DNA from: Actinophytocola glycyrrhizae
Lineage (GTDB): Bacteria; Actinomycetota; Actinomycetes; Mycobacteriales; Pseudonocardiaceae
DNA length: 64,000 nucleotides
NCBI RefSeq assembly: GCF_042653545.1
Contig: NZ_JBHSIS010000022.1
Location: 644,875 to 708,874 of the forward strand
Direction: 5' to 3'
Each line of letters begins with the position of its first letter. Position 1 is the first letter of the stretch. Below the pieces are notes generated by a model, which did not search any database, was not told where the DNA came from, and saw nothing but the letters and a program-made list of their open reading frames with translations. Position numbers and translations under genes: made by a program. Positions 51,470 to 59,800 of the stretch are shown piece by piece.

Positions 51470-53509
51470 GTGAACAAACGCCTGGCGGCACTCGGCACGG
51501 CGCTGACTGTCGCGTTCGGACTGACGAGCATCCCGGCGGTGACCGTGGCCGCACCGGCGCACGGCCCGGTCAACACCGCGTTCGCCCGCGCCGCGAGCGA
51601 GTTCGACGTGCCCCGCGACCTGGTCGTGGCGCTCGGCTACGGCGAGACACACCTCGACGGGCACGACGGCGAACCCAGCCAGGACAACGGGTACGGCGTC
51701 ATGCACCTGGTGAGCAACCCGGTGCGGCGGACACTGGAGCAGGCGGCGAGCCTGACCGGCGAGTCCGTCGCCGCGCTGAAGGAGGACACGGCGGCCAACA
51801 TCCGCGGCGGTGCGGCCGTGCTGCGGTCGCTGGCCGACAAGGCCGGGCTGACGGGCGACGAACGGAACCGGATCGCCGCGTGGTACCCGGTGGTCGCGCG
51901 GTACGGCGGCGCGACCGACGACGCGGTGGCCCGGCTGTACGCGGACACCGTGTACGGCTTCCTCGCGAGCGGCATGCAGGTTCGCACACCGGAGGGGGAA
52001 CCCGTGGTGGTGGCGCCCTACCCGAGGGCGCCGGAACGCGGCCGGTACGAGAAGGTCGCGGCCGGTGGCGTGTCCGCGCAGGGCCTCGACTACCCCAACT
52101 CGCGTTGGGTGGCCGCGCACCCCGGCAACTACAGCGCGGGCCGGTCGGCGGCGATCAACCTGGTCGTCGTCCACGTGACCCAGGGGTCGTACGCGGGCAC
52201 GATCAGCTGGTTCCAGAACCCGTCGTCCGGTGTCAGCACGCACTACGTCGTGCGGTCCTCGGACGGTGAGGTCACCCAGATGGTGCGGGACGGCGACACC
52301 GCCTACCACGTGCGGAACGCCAACTCGCGGGCGCTGGGCATCGAGCACGAGGGTTTCGTGGACAACCCGTCCTGGTTCACCGACTCGATGTACCGGTCGT
52401 CCGCGGCGCTCACGAAGTGGCTGTGCGAGCGGCACGGGCTGCCCAAGACCCGGCAGTACGTCCAGGGCCACAACCAGATCCCCGGCAACGACCACACCGA
52501 CCCCGGTCCGCACTGGAACTGGGACTACTACATGAGCCTCGTCAACAGCGGCGGGTCGGCCGGTGTCTACACCGGATCGAACACGGACTTCAACGGGGAC
52601 GGCCGCGACGACATCATCTCGTTCAACCGGGGCACGCTGGCCGACGTGTACGTGGCCCTGTCGAACGGGTCCGGGTTCACGGGCACGTCGGTGCGCTGGC
52701 ACGACTTCTTCGCCCCCGGCGGCGAGACGCCGTTGACCGGTGACTTCAACGGGGACGGCCGCGACGACATCGTGACGTTCACGCACGGTTCGCTGAACGA
52801 CGTCTATGTGGCGCTGTCCAACGGGTCCGCGTTCGGGCCGGGTGTGAAGTGGCACGACTTCTTCGCGCTCGCGGGTGAGGTGCCCGCGGTGGGTGACGTG
52901 AACGGGGACGGTCGCGACGACGTCATCACGTTCACGCGCAACAACCTCGCCGATGTCTATGTCGCCCTGTCGACCGGCTCGTCGTTCGCGGCGTCGGTGC
53001 GCTGGCACGACTACTTCGGGCTCGCCGGGGAGACGCCGGGCGTTGGCGACTTCAACGGGGACGGCCGCGACGACATCGTCGTGTTCAACCAGGGCACGCT
53101 GGCCGACGTGTACGTGGCCCTGTCGACCGGTTCCGGCTTCGCCGGCACGTCGGCGAAGTGGCACGACTTCTTCTCCGTCGCCGGTGAGGCACCACGCATC
53201 GGCGACTTCAACGGCGACGGCCGCGACGACATCGCGACGTTCACCGTGAACGCGGCCGCCGACGTGTACGTGGCGACCTCGAACGGCTCCGGGTTCACCG
53301 GCACCACCGTGAAGTGGAGCGACTTCTTCGGCCTCGCCGGGGAGTTCCCGTACACGGGCGACTTCGACGGGGACGGCCGCGACGACGTCGTCACGTTCAC
53401 CAAGGGCTCGCTGAACGACGTGTACACGGCGATCTCGGGCGGTTCCGGGTTCCTCGGCGGCAACAAGTGGCACGAGTTCTTCGGCCTCAACGGCGAAGTG
53501 ACCCTGTAG
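51470..53509 (+). CDS. secreted N-acetylmuramoyl-L-alanine amidase (amidase_2) with six FG-GAP repeats
   Basis: The 679-residue protein has a signal peptide (1-27), an N-terminal helical domain (~30-175) resembling amidase-associated lysozyme-like regions, and an amidase_2/PGRP domain (~205-360: INLVVVHVTQGSYAGTISWF, STHYVVRSSDGEVTQMV, ALGIEHEGF, VQGHNQIPGNDHTDPGPHW) with zinc ligands His in VVHVT, His in GHNQ/DHTDP and Asp. Six FG-GAP repeats (~365-679) follow. It cleaves the muramoyl-L-Ala bond. GTG at 51470 has GAGGAG upstream, 11 nt after the preceding stop. Confidence 0.93.
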   Translation: MNKRLAALGTALTVAFGLTSIPAVTVAAPAHGPVNTAFARAASEFDVPRDLVVALGYGETHLDGHDGEPSQDNGYGVMHLVSNPVRRTLEQAASLTGESVAALKEDTAANIRGGAAVLRSLADKAGLTGDERNRIAAWYPVVARYGGATDDAVARLYADTVYGFLASGMQVRTPEGEPVVVAPYPRAPERGRYEKVAAGGVSAQGLDYPNSRWVAAHPGNYSAGRSAAINLVVVHVTQGSYAGTISWFQNPSSGVSTHYVVRSSDGEVTQMVRDGDTAYHVRNANSRALGIEHEGFVDNPSWFTDSMYRSSAALTKWLCERHGLPKTRQYVQGHNQIPGNDHTDPGPHWNWDYYMSLVNSGGSAGVYTGSNTDFNGDGRDDIISFNRGTLADVYVALSNGSGFTGTSVRWHDFFAPGGETPLTGDFNGDGRDDIVTFTHGSLNDVYVALSNGSAFGPGVKWHDFFALAGEVPAVGDVNGDGRDDVITFTRNNLADVYVALSTGSSFAASVRWHDYFGLAGETPGVGDFNGDGRDDIVVFNQGTLADVYVALSTGSGFAGTSAKWHDFFSVAGEAPRIGDFNGDGRDDIATFTVNAAADVYVATSNGSGFTGTTVKWSDFFGLAGEFPYTGDFDGDGRDDVVTFTKGSLNDVYTAISGGSGFLGGNKWHEFFGLNGEVTL

Positions 53510-53520
53510 AGGAGGACATG

Positions 53521-55392
53521 ATGGGCAAGGGGCTGCGCCTGCTGGCGCTCGTGCTCGTGTCGACCGGGCTCACGGCGGCGCCCGCCGGCGCGGCCCCCGC
53601 CCCGCCGACGGTCTCGGCGGGGAACTTCATCCGCGTCTACGACCCGTCGGCCGGGGAGTCGACGCAGTGGTACTACAACGACCACACGCTGGTCCGGGAC
53701 GTGGTCACCGGGACATGGCACGTGTACGCGATCACCCACGCCGAACCGGCGAACCCGTTGGACGAGAAGCACTTCGGGCACGCCACCGCGCCCTCCCCGA
53801 ACGGGCCGTGGACGAAACGGCCGTTCGCGCTGAGCGCGAACCCGGCGCTTGGCGAGAGCCACATCTGGGCGCCGCACGTCATCCACCACAACGGCGTCTA
53901 CTACATGTACTACGCGGCCGGGACACCGGACCACGCCGCGTACCGCATGCACCTCGCGACCTCGACCGACCTGAACAACTGGACCCGCAGCGCGGCGAAC
54001 CCGCTGTTCACCGACGGCTTCGACGCCCGCGACCCGATGGTCACGCGGGTCGGGCCGCTCTGGGTCATGTACTACACGGCGAACAGCACCCCGTCCGGCG
54101 GCAACCACCAGGTGGCGTACCGGACCTCGACGGACCTCGTGCACTGGAGCGGGAAGCGGGTCGCGTTCCAGCACCCGGCGTCCGGCACGTACGGCGGGCC
54201 GACGGAGTCGCCGTTCGTGGTGTTCCGCGGTGGCTGGTGGTACCTGTCGGTCTGCTGCGACTCCGGGTACAAGGACACCAGGGTGTACCGCAGCCGCGAC
54301 CCGTTCCACTTCTCGGTCAACGACCTGGCGGGCCGGGTCGACGCGCACGCGGCGGAGATCGTCACCGAACCGTCCGGCGCGACGTGGATGACCGGCGCGG
54401 GCTGGGGGCAGGGTGGGCTGCACGTCGCGCCCCTGCACGTCAACTCGTCGTACGCGGGGGTGTTCACTGGGTCGCACGCGGACTTCGACGGGGACGGCCG
54501 CGACGACGTCGTCACGTTCACCCACGACCCGCTCGCGGACGTGTACGTGGCGCTGTCGAACGGCAGTGGGTTCAGCGGCACGTCGGTGAAGTGGCACGAC
54601 TTCTTCGCGCTGTCCGGGGAGACACCGCTGACGGGTGACTTCGACGGGGACGGCCGCGACGACATCGCCACGTTCACCCACGGGGCCCTGGCCGACGTCC
54701 ACGTCGCCCTGTCGACCGGCTCCTCGTTCGGCGCGTCCGCCAAGTGGCACGACTGGTTCTCGGTCGACGGCGAGGTCCCGGCGGTCGGCGACGTGAACGG
54801 CGACGGCCGCGACGACATCGTCACGTTCACCCGCAACGCGGCGGGCGACGTCTACGTGGCCCTGTCGACCGGGACGTCGTTCACGGCGTCGGCCAAGTGG
54901 CACGAGTTCTTCGGCATCGCCGGTGAGTCACCCGGGGTCGTGGACGTGAACGGTGACGGCCGCGCCGACATCGTGACGTTCACCCACGGGGCACTCGCGG
55001 ACGTCCACGTGGCGCTGTCGACCGGCTCGTCGTTCGGCGCGTCGGCGAAGTGGCACGACTCGTTCGCGCCAGGGCTTTCCGACCCGAGACTGGCCGACGT
55101 GAACGGCGACGGCAGGGCCGACCTGGTCCAGTTCAGCCGCGAGGGCGTCGTGCACGTGGCCAGGTCGACAGGGGTCGGCTTCGGTCCCGCCGCGAAGTGG
55201 CACGACTTCTTCGCCCCACAGGGCGAGTTCCCGTACGTGGGCGACTACAACGGCGACGGGAAGGCCGACATCGTCACGTTCACGAAGCTACCCGGCGCCG
55301 ACACGTACGTGGCCCTGTCCACCGGCACCGGGTTCGGCCCCGGCCCGAAGTGGCACGACTACTTCGGACTGCCGGGCGAAACCACGCTCTAG
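53521..55392 (+). CDS. secreted GH43-like glycosidase with six FG-GAP repeats
   Basis: The 623-residue protein has a signal peptide (1-22), a five-bladed-propeller glycosidase region (~30-310) and six FG-GAP repeats (~318-623). The glycosidase region has GH43/DUF4185-like motifs: WYYNDHTLVRD, HIWAPHVIHHNGVYYMYYA, FDARDPMVTRVGPLWVMYY and GGPTESPFVVFRGGWWYL. The Asp/Asp/Glu trio is as expected for inverting GH43-clan enzymes. Likely substrates are arabinans or fructans. Two ATGs abut; 53521 has the better distance to AGGAGG than 53518. It is the last of the five-gene set; after the stop lies a 22-bp tandem repeat. Confidence 0.88.
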   Translation: MGKGLRLLALVLVSTGLTAAPAGAAPAPPTVSAGNFIRVYDPSAGESTQWYYNDHTLVRDVVTGTWHVYAITHAEPANPLDEKHFGHATAPSPNGPWTKRPFALSANPALGESHIWAPHVIHHNGVYYMYYAAGTPDHAAYRMHLATSTDLNNWTRSAANPLFTDGFDARDPMVTRVGPLWVMYYTANSTPSGGNHQVAYRTSTDLVHWSGKRVAFQHPASGTYGGPTESPFVVFRGGWWYLSVCCDSGYKDTRVYRSRDPFHFSVNDLAGRVDAHAAEIVTEPSGATWMTGAGWGQGGLHVAPLHVNSSYAGVFTGSHADFDGDGRDDVVTFTHDPLADVYVALSNGSGFSGTSVKWHDFFALSGETPLTGDFDGDGRDDIATFTHGALADVHVALSTGSSFGASAKWHDWFSVDGEVPAVGDVNGDGRDDIVTFTRNAAGDVYVALSTGTSFTASAKWHEFFGIAGESPGVVDVNGDGRADIVTFTHGALADVHVALSTGSSFGASAKWHDSFAPGLSDPRLADVNGDGRADLVQFSREGVVHVARSTGVGFGPAAKWHDFFAPQGEFPYVGDYNGDGKADIVTFTKLPGADTYVALSTGTGFGPGPKWHDYFGLPGETTL

Positions 55393-55778
55393 CCAGAACC
55401 GACGGACACCCGCAGGTCGAACGGCGCTGGACGCGAACGGGCGACTCGCGGGTCCTGAACGGGGAACTCGCGGGTCCTGAACGGGGGACTCGCGGGTTCT
55501 GAACCGGGGACTCGCGGGGGTGGCCAGCACCGAAGCCGCTCCCGGTCCTCGTCCAGCGCCTCGGCCGCCGCGACGGCCCGCTCGACGATCTCGGGCGCGC
55601 GCCACCGCTGCGCCGCACGCACCGGCCACCCGGCACGAGCAGCGGCGGCGAGGTCCTCGGGGGCTCGGGAAGGCTCGGTCCCCTTGACCGTCCCCGCGCG
55701 GGTGAACCGGTAGCCGTAGCAGCGCATCAACGGCGCCAGCTCGTCACCGTGGGGGACGCGGAGCGGGGCGGTGGTCAC
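55389..55778 (-). CDS. hypothetical protein with repeat-encoded C-terminal tail
   Basis: The 129-residue product starts VTTAPLRVPHGDELAPLMRCYGY at GTG 55778, overlapping the stop of the upstream HhH gene (GTGA). Residues 1-85 look like a genuine small domain. Residues ~86-129 (PASPPFRTREFPVQDPRVA) are encoded by the 22-bp tandem repeat and flanking DNA and are probably a recent, non-conserved extension. No family recognised. It is co-transcribed with the helix-hairpin-helix protein and the NYN protein. Confidence 0.6.
   Translation of the reverse strand: MTTAPLRVPHGDELAPLMRCYGYRFTRAGTVKGTEPSRAPEDLAAAARAGWPVRAAQRWRAPEIVERAVAAAEALDEDRERLRCWPPPRVPGSEPASPPFRTREFPVQDPRVARSRPAPFDLRVSVGSG
55444..55520. 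repeat. 22-bp tandem repeat, ~3.5 copies
   Basis: Units start at 55444, 55466, 55488 and 55510 with consensus ACTCGCGGGTCCTGAACGGG plus 2 nt. The array begins 52 bp after the GH43-like stop and lies within the 3' part of the minus-strand gene 55389-55778, where it encodes a Pro/Arg-rich tail. Similar ACTCGCGGGTCCTGAACG arrays occur in other Pseudonocardiaceae genomes, from memory. Confidence 0.8.
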
Positions 55779-55996
55779 GTCGGCAGCGGGACGTCGGACG
55801 CGAACGACAGTCCGCGGGCCGCCAGTTCCTCTTCGAGGATCCGGATCGCCTTGGGGCCGACCCCGTGGATCCTCAGCAGGTCCTTCCTCGTGACCGTGGT
55901 GAGCTGCTCGTATCGCGTGTAGCCGTTCAGTGCCAGCTCGCGCGGCGCCACCTTGCCCATCCGCCCGGGGAACTCGGTCTCCTCCACGACGCGCAC
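55775..55996 (-). CDS. small helix-hairpin-helix DNA-binding protein
   Basis: The 73-residue protein carries one helix-hairpin-helix (residues ~35-60: VTRKDLLRIHGVGPKAIRILEEELAARG), like the C-terminal domain of RNA polymerase alpha or DNA-repair proteins. The preceding LALNGYTRYEQLTTV matches the family. GTG start at 55996, one base past the stop of the NYN gene; its own stop overlaps the next start. It probably binds nucleic acid non-specifically. Confidence 0.85.
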   Translation of the reverse strand: MRVVEETEFPGRMGKVAPRELALNGYTRYEQLTTVTRKDLLRIHGVGPKAIRILEEELAARGLSFASDVPLPT

Positions 55997-55997
55997 C

Positions 55998-57230
55998 CTA
56001 GGCGATCACGCCGGGCTGGAGCCAGCCGCGGATCTCGCCGCGTTCGCTGTCGGACAGCACCATCGGCACGCCGGCGGCCAGCTCGAGGACGTTCTCCGCG
56101 AACGCCTCCGCGAGTTTGGCGGCGTCCAGGCCGGGGCGCGGCCACCCGATGCCCTGGTGCCGCAGGCCGACCACGACGAAGTGCACCGCGGGCCGCGACA
56201 CCGGGCGGCCCAGCTCCGCGCACCGGTCCCGCGCACGGCGTTCCGCCTCGGCCTGGTCACCGTCCCCGTCGGTGTCGCCGACCTCGGCGAGCACCCCGAA
56301 CAGCGTCGCGTACGTCTCCGGGGACAGCATCGGCGCGTCGACCAGCCTGCTGACCCGGTCCACCACCTCGGACATGTTCAGCGCGGCCTGCGCGCTCGCC
56401 GTGTGCCGCGTCGGGTCGTACAGCCAGCCGGGCGAGCGCCTGCTGTCGACGCGCAGGTGCTCGTCGGTCATCTGCGCGATGAACTTGCCGAAGCTCCCGC
56501 TGCCCGCCCAGTTCGTGGTCTCCACCGGCATGCCGACGGTCTTGCGGACCTCGTGCGCCACCCTGGCCATCACCACCGGCTCCGCCGCCGACGACACCAG
56601 GTCCCGCACCACCCGCTGCATCCGCAGCCGCAGTTCGTCCAGCTCGATCGGGGCCGGTGGCGGAACGTCGTCCGCCACCGCGAGACCCAGTGCCTCGTCG
56701 AGGAACACCGAGTCGGGGATCGCGAAGTCGCACGCCGCCTGCAACGCCGCCGCGGCCGGTCCGCTGACCAGCATGGCGGTGCGGCGGTCGTGCTCACGTA
56801 ATCGCAGCAGGACCGGCGTGAAGTCGGCGTCGACGGACAGGACGATGAACTCGTCGTACCGCTCGGGGTGGGTGAGCGTGTCGAGGATGTCGAGCACCAT
56901 GTGGATGTCGGCGCTGTTCTTGCCCATCGTGGTCAGCGCGGGGCAGTCGACGACCCGGAACCCGGCGCGGGTGAAGTACGGCCGGAACTGCCCGGACCGC
57001 GCGGGTTCCAGGTAGCAGATCCGCCGCAACAGCTTGCGTGGCTGGTCGTCGAGGTCGACCACGAGCGGGCCCAGCGTCCGTTCCATCCACTGCACCCACC
57101 GCGCGGGCTGGGTCGCGAACCGCCGCCCCGCCTCGGGACTGGACTCGCTCAGCCCGCGGTGCACGTTCTCGAAGTCGACGAACAGCGCGGCCCTGCGATG
57201 GCCGTCAGCCGAGACCTGGTTGGCGTACAC
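55998..57230 (-). CDS. NYN-domain (PIN-like) ribonuclease with OST-HTH/LOTUS domain
   Basis: The 410-residue protein has an N-terminal NYN nuclease-like domain (~10-170; acidic residues in ALFVDFENVH, GKNSADIHMVLDIL and IVLSVDADFTPVL). An OST-HTH/LOTUS RNA-binding domain (~195-280: RMQRVVRDLVSSAAEPVVMA, GSFGKFIAQM, GWLYDP) and a C-terminal region follow. In bacteria this pair is linked to RNA turnover or defence, without a defined substrate. GTG at 57230 is preceded by AGGGGGTG. It is the first gene of a three-gene unit with the HhH protein and a hypothetical gene. Confidence 0.9.
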   Translation of the reverse strand: MYANQVSADGHRRAALFVDFENVHRGLSESSPEAGRRFATQPARWVQWMERTLGPLVVDLDDQPRKLLRRICYLEPARSGQFRPYFTRAGFRVVDCPALTTMGKNSADIHMVLDILDTLTHPERYDEFIVLSVDADFTPVLLRLREHDRRTAMLVSGPAAAALQAACDFAIPDSVFLDEALGLAVADDVPPPAPIELDELRLRMQRVVRDLVSSAAEPVVMARVAHEVRKTVGMPVETTNWAGSGSFGKFIAQMTDEHLRVDSRRSPGWLYDPTRHTASAQAALNMSEVVDRVSRLVDAPMLSPETYATLFGVLAEVGDTDGDGDQAEAERRARDRCAELGRPVSRPAVHFVVVGLRHQGIGWPRPGLDAAKLAEAFAENVLELAAGVPMVLSDSERGEIRGWLQPGVIA

Positions 57231-57285
57231 ACTCCACCCCCTGTGCGACCCCGACGAACCACACATCGTCGTCGCACCGGGGTCG

Positions 57286-57906
57286 TTACAGGCCCAGCCT
57301 GTCGCGCAGGTCGGCCTCGCCGATGCCGTGCGTCTCGCGGATCGCCACCCCGTCCTCGCCGAGCAGGAAAACGCCGTGGTCGGTGTACACGCGGCGGACA
57401 CAACGCAGACCGGTCAGCGGGTACGTGCACGACGGCACGAGCTTGGGGGCGCCGGAGTCGGTGAACAGCGTCATCATCACGTACACCTGCTTCGCGCCGA
57501 TCGCGAGGTCCATCGCACCGCCGACCGCGGGGATCGCGCCGGGCCCGCCGGTGTGCCAGTTCGCGAGGTCACCGGTGAACGAGACCTGGAACGCGCCGAG
57601 CACGCACACGTCCAGGTGCCCGCCGCGCATCATCGCGAACGAGTCGGCGTGGTGGAAGTACGACGCGCCAGGGGTTTCGGTGACCGGGACCTTGCCCGCG
57701 TTGATCAGGTCCGGGTCCACCTCGTCGCCGTCCGCCGCGCGGCCCATGCCGAGCATGCCGTTCTCGGTGTGGAGGATGACGCCGGAGTCCGGCGCGAGGT
57801 GGTCGGCCACCAGCGTCGGCTGCCCGATGCCCAGGTTCACGTACGAGCCGGGTGGGATGTCGGCGGCGACCAGCTTCGCGATCCCCGCACGGTCGAGACG
57901 GCTCAT
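57286..57906 (-). CDS. pcaJ: 3-oxoadipate CoA-transferase subunit B
   Basis: The 206-residue beta subunit of a family I CoA transferase moves CoA from succinyl-CoA to 3-oxoadipate in the beta-ketoadipate pathway. Motifs are VNLGIGQPTLV, the active-site region ILHTENGMLGMG with the CoA-linked Glu, and MGGAMDL-like VGGAMDLAIGAKQV. ATG at 57906 overlaps the subunit A stop (ATGA). It is the last gene of the pcaHGFIJ operon. Confidence 0.93.
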   Translation of the reverse strand: MSRLDRAGIAKLVAADIPPGSYVNLGIGQPTLVADHLAPDSGVILHTENGMLGMGRAADGDEVDPDLINAGKVPVTETPGASYFHHADSFAMMRGGHLDVCVLGAFQVSFTGDLANWHTGGPGAIPAVGGAMDLAIGAKQVYVMMTLFTDSGAPKLVPSCTYPLTGLRCVRRVYTDHGVFLLGEDGVAIRETHGIGEADLRDRLGL

Positions 57907-58631
57907 CCGCCCGCTCCCTCCTCCGCCAGTACGGCAGGTGACGGGCACGCCACCACCCGGTCCACGTAGATCCCCGGCGTGACCACCACCTCCGGGTCCA
58001 GCGAACCGGGCTCGGTCACCGACAGCACCTGCGCGACGGTCAGCTTCGCGGCCGTCGCCATCACAGGGCCGAAGTTGCGGGCCGTCTTGCGGTACACCAG
58101 GTTGCCGAGCGTGTCCGCCTGCTGCGCCTTGATCAACGCGACGTCACCGTGGATCGGGAACTCCAGCACGTGGTCGCGGCCGTCGATGGTGCGGGTCTCC
58201 TTGCCCTGCCCGAGCGGCGTGCCGACACCGGTCGGGCAGTAGAACGCGCCGATCCCCGCACCGGCCGCCCGCAGCCGCTCCGCGAGGTTGCCCTGCGGCA
58301 CGACCTCCAGCTCGATCCGCCCCGACCGGTACAGCTCGTCGAAGACGTGGGAGTCCTTCTGGCGCGGGAAGGAGCACACGATCCGCCGCACCCGACCGGC
58401 GGCGAGCAGCGCGGCGAGCCCGTGCGACCCGTTGCCCGCGTTGTTCGACACGATCGTCAGGTCCTTGGCCCCGCACCGCCGCAACGCGTCGATCAGCTCC
58501 ACCGGCTGACCGGCGGTGCCGAACCCGCCGACGAGCACCGTCGCGCCGTCGCAAACCCCGGCGACAGCCTCGTCGGCGGACTCGTGAACCTGTGTCGAAC
58601 GGCTCGCCGCGCTCCTCCGCTCGCGTGTCAC
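57903..58631 (-). CDS. pcaI: 3-oxoadipate CoA-transferase subunit A
   Basis: The 242-residue alpha subunit has TVLVGGFGTAGQPVELIDAL (CoA-transferase family I signature), TIVSNNAGNG, QGNLAERLRAAGAGIGAFYCPTGVGT and HGDVALIKAQQADTLGNLVY. GTG at 58631 overlaps the thiolase stop by 4 nt. The N-terminal ~20 residues are polar and may be an extension. It works with the subunit encoded next. Confidence 0.93.
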   Translation of the reverse strand: MTRERRSAASRSTQVHESADEAVAGVCDGATVLVGGFGTAGQPVELIDALRRCGAKDLTIVSNNAGNGSHGLAALLAAGRVRRIVCSFPRQKDSHVFDELYRSGRIELEVVPQGNLAERLRAAGAGIGAFYCPTGVGTPLGQGKETRTIDGRDHVLEFPIHGDVALIKAQQADTLGNLVYRKTARNFGPVMATAAKLTVAQVLSVTEPGSLDPEVVVTPGIYVDRVVACPSPAVLAEEGAGG

Positions 58632-59800
58632 GACACCACGTTCTCCAGCACCACCGCGAGTCCCTGGCCGACACCGATGCAGATCGCGGCGACACCCCAG
58701 CGGTGCCCGCCCTCGCGCAGCACCTTCGCCAGCGTGCCCAGGATCCGGCCACCCGACGCGCCGAGCGGGTGCCCGAGCGCGATCGCGCCACCACGCGTGT
58801 TCACGATGTCCTGGTCGATCTTCCACGCGTCCACGCACGCGAGGGACTGCACGGCGAACGCCTCGTTCAGCTCCACCGCACCCACGTCCGACCAGGCGAT
58901 CCCGGCCCGTTCCAGTGCCCGGTTCGCCGCTTCCACCGGCGCGTACCCGAACCGCTGCGGCTCCAGCGCGCACGCGGCCCGCCCGGCGATCCGCGCCAGC
59001 GGGTCCCGGCCCAGCTCGGCCGACTCCGCCGCCACCAGCACGGCCGACGCCCCGTCCGACAGCGGCGACGCGTTGCCCGCCGTGATCGTCCCGTCGGTGC
59101 GGAACGACGGCTTGAGCTTCGCGAGCTTCTCGACCGAGGTGTCCGCGCGGATGCCCTCGTCACGGGTCAGTTCGCCGACGGGGACCGTGATGTCGTCGTA
59201 GAACCCGGCCTCCCACGCGGCGTGCGCGAGCCGGTGCGACCGCTCCGCGAACGCGTCCTGCCGCTCCCGGGAGATGCCGAACTCCTCCTGCAGTTGCTCG
59301 TTGCACTCGCCGAGCGAGACCGTCCACTCCCCGGGCATCCCCGGGTTCACCAGCCGCCAGCCGAGCGTGGTCGACACCGCCGTCACGTCCCGCGCCGGGA
59401 ACGCCCGGTCCGGCTTGGGCAGCACCCACGGCGCACGGGTCATCGACTCGACGCCACCGGCCACGACCACGGTCGCGTCGCCGGTCTCGACCTGCCGGGA
59501 CGCCGACATGACCGCGTCGAGGCTCGACCCGCACAGCCGGTTCACGGTCGAGCCGGGCACGGTCACCGGCCAGCCCGCGAGCAGCACCGCCATCCGGCCC
59601 ACGTTGCGGTTGTCCTCGCCCGCGCCGTTGGCGAGGCCGAACGTCACCTCGTCGACGGTGGCCGGGTCCAGCCCCGGCGTGCGGTCGGCGATGGCACCAA
59701 GGACGGTCGCGGCGAGGTCGTCCGGCCGCTGTTTCGCCAGCCCGCCGTCGAACTTCCCGAACGGGGTGCGGACCGCGTCGTAGACAAAAGCGTCGCTCAT
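58628..59800 (-). CDS. pcaF: beta-ketoadipyl-CoA thiolase
   Basis: The 390-residue thiolase splits beta-ketoadipyl-CoA into succinyl-CoA and acetyl-CoA. Catalytic Cys90 is in STVNRLCGSSLDA, the His is in GGAIALGHPLGASG, and the second Cys is in AAICIGVGQG. ELNEAFAVQSLA is also present. The start overlaps the pcaG stop and its stop overlaps the pcaI start. The operon order together with pcaGH makes the beta-ketoadipyl substrate the best reading. Confidence 0.94.
   Translation of the reverse strand: MSDAFVYDAVRTPFGKFDGGLAKQRPDDLAATVLGAIADRTPGLDPATVDEVTFGLANGAGEDNRNVGRMAVLLAGWPVTVPGSTVNRLCGSSLDAVMSASRQVETGDATVVVAGGVESMTRAPWVLPKPDRAFPARDVTAVSTTLGWRLVNPGMPGEWTVSLGECNEQLQEEFGISRERQDAFAERSHRLAHAAWEAGFYDDITVPVGELTRDEGIRADTSVEKLAKLKPSFRTDGTITAGNASPLSDGASAVLVAAESAELGRDPLARIAGRAACALEPQRFGYAPVEAANRALERAGIAWSDVGAVELNEAFAVQSLACVDAWKIDQDIVNTRGGAIALGHPLGASGGRILGTLAKVLREGGHRWGVAAICIGVGQGLAVVLENVVS

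Noticed and set aside
48255..51554. A 1,099-codon minus-strand frame across the FG-GAP genes
   Set aside because: It is an antisense shadow with repeated Val/Arg/Glu blocks that mirror the FG-GAP repeats; it has no plausible start or domain.
45146..55392. CRISPR or satellite interpretation of the ~153-bp repeats
   Set aside because: The repeats are in frame, encode calcium-loop motifs and vary at the DNA level as protein repeats do; there are no spacers.
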